DNA of 21,954 bases from an uncultured bacterium. GTDB taxonomy: Bacteria; Fidelibacterota; Marinisomatia; Marinisomatales; UBA1611. A program made the translations under genes and the position numbers. Shown here piece by piece: positions 21,791 through 21,954 of the stretch (the first letter of the stretch is position 1; each line of letters starts with the position of its first letter). The stretch is from the NCBI GenBank assembly GCA_938092125.1, contig CALKMQ010000130.1, forward strand, positions 1-21,954. The letters are read 5' to 3'. A model generated the notes under the pieces. That model was not told where the DNA came from. It did not search any database and saw nothing but the letters and a program-made list of their open reading frames with translations.

Positions 21791-21954
21791 ATGAACCATT
21801 ATATAATTATATTATGTCTATTTATTTGTAGTTGTGCTTCTACTAAACACGACCAATATGAGTTAAGGTTAGAAACTATTACAAAAGAATTGCATAGGAC
21901 GAAACTAATTGCAAAAAATGCTGTTGGTCGAATAAGCAAATTAGAGAATAAATT
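21791..21954 (+). CDS. Lipoprotein, 3' end cut by the window
   Basis: The first 54 residues of an open frame that runs off the right edge. A short signal peptide (M-N-H-Y-I-I-I-L-C-L-F-I) ends in a lipobox I-C-S-C-A-S, predicting lipid attachment at Cys15. The mature part starts with a polar, helix-prone region (R-L-E-T-I-T-K-E-L-H-R-T-K) that may begin a coiled coil. No family can be named from this much. No ribosome binding site is clear. Confidence 0.6.
   Translation, partial: MNHYIIILCLFICSCASTKHDQYELRLETITKELHRTKLIAKNAVGRISKLENK

Noticed and set aside
1..21954. CRISPR array, insertion sequence, phage structural genes or toxin-antitoxin pair
   Set aside because: No spaced direct repeats, transposase, integrase, capsid/terminase or convincing toxin-antitoxin motif was seen. 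The NYN protein has no adjacent antitoxin-like partner.

Overview
The window is AT-rich DNA (roughly one third G+C by eye), almost fully coding, with short intergenic gaps. Three exported proteins (2284-3723, 4382-6031, 10633-12801) end in the same roughly 85-residue tail: an N-Y/F-P-N-P-F-N-P motif, a middle D-M-x-G-R block, and a final K-M-V-L-[L/I]-K. This is the type IX secretion (Por) C-terminal sorting domain in the form common in the FCB group, especially Candidatus Marinimicrobia (SAR406), Ignavibacteria and Calditrichaeota. With the base composition and housekeeping genes, a marine Marinimicrobia-like bacterium is my best guess (moderate confidence).

Left part (1-1883): the 3' half of a tRNA-Ser(GCU) without any 5' half, then four small minus-strand genes of mostly unknown function. 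These include a CxxC protein pair and a NYN/LabA-type RNase. This looks like an accessory region next to a tRNA-derived attachment-site remnant, but no integrase is visible.

Exported enzymes and oxygenases (1964-7829): a DUF898-like membrane protein translationally coupled to a type IX-secreted polysaccharide deacetylase-like protein; a short HPF on the minus strand; a secreted fusion of cytochrome c and a PHM-like copper monooxygenase, apparently starting at ATT; an overlapping pterin-4a-carbinolamine dehydratase; a 2-oxoglutarate/Fe(II) dioxygenase of the amino-acid hydroxylase type; and a decayed DUF4082-like gene with an in-frame stop.

Envelope genes (7918-13784): a small exported protein closed by a perfect 12-bp hairpin, a membrane-anchored rhodanese coupled to a tiny DUF6132 membrane protein, an outer-membrane barrel candidate, a SHOCT-like lipoprotein, a very basic exported protein with its own near-consensus promoter and strong terminator, an M6 metalloprotease with a type IX tail, a membrane-anchored coiled-coil protein, and two small membrane proteins.

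Core metabolism and repair (13814-20355): phosphoenolpyruvate carboxylase, an MFS transporter, endonuclease III on the minus strand with an atypical cysteine set, an FAD-dependent oxidoreductase and a family-6 uracil/hypoxanthine DNA glycosylase.

Right end (20368-21954): a putative HExxH metallopeptidase lipoprotein, then a 104-aa protein with a perfect SSB-type acidic tip (D-D-D-L-P-F) on a body that does not read like a normal SSB, flanked by palindromes. A lipoprotein gene is cut by the window edge. The SSB-tipped protein, the heme/copper fusion with its ATT start, and the promoter-operator-terminator unit around the basic exported protein are the points I find most worth following.
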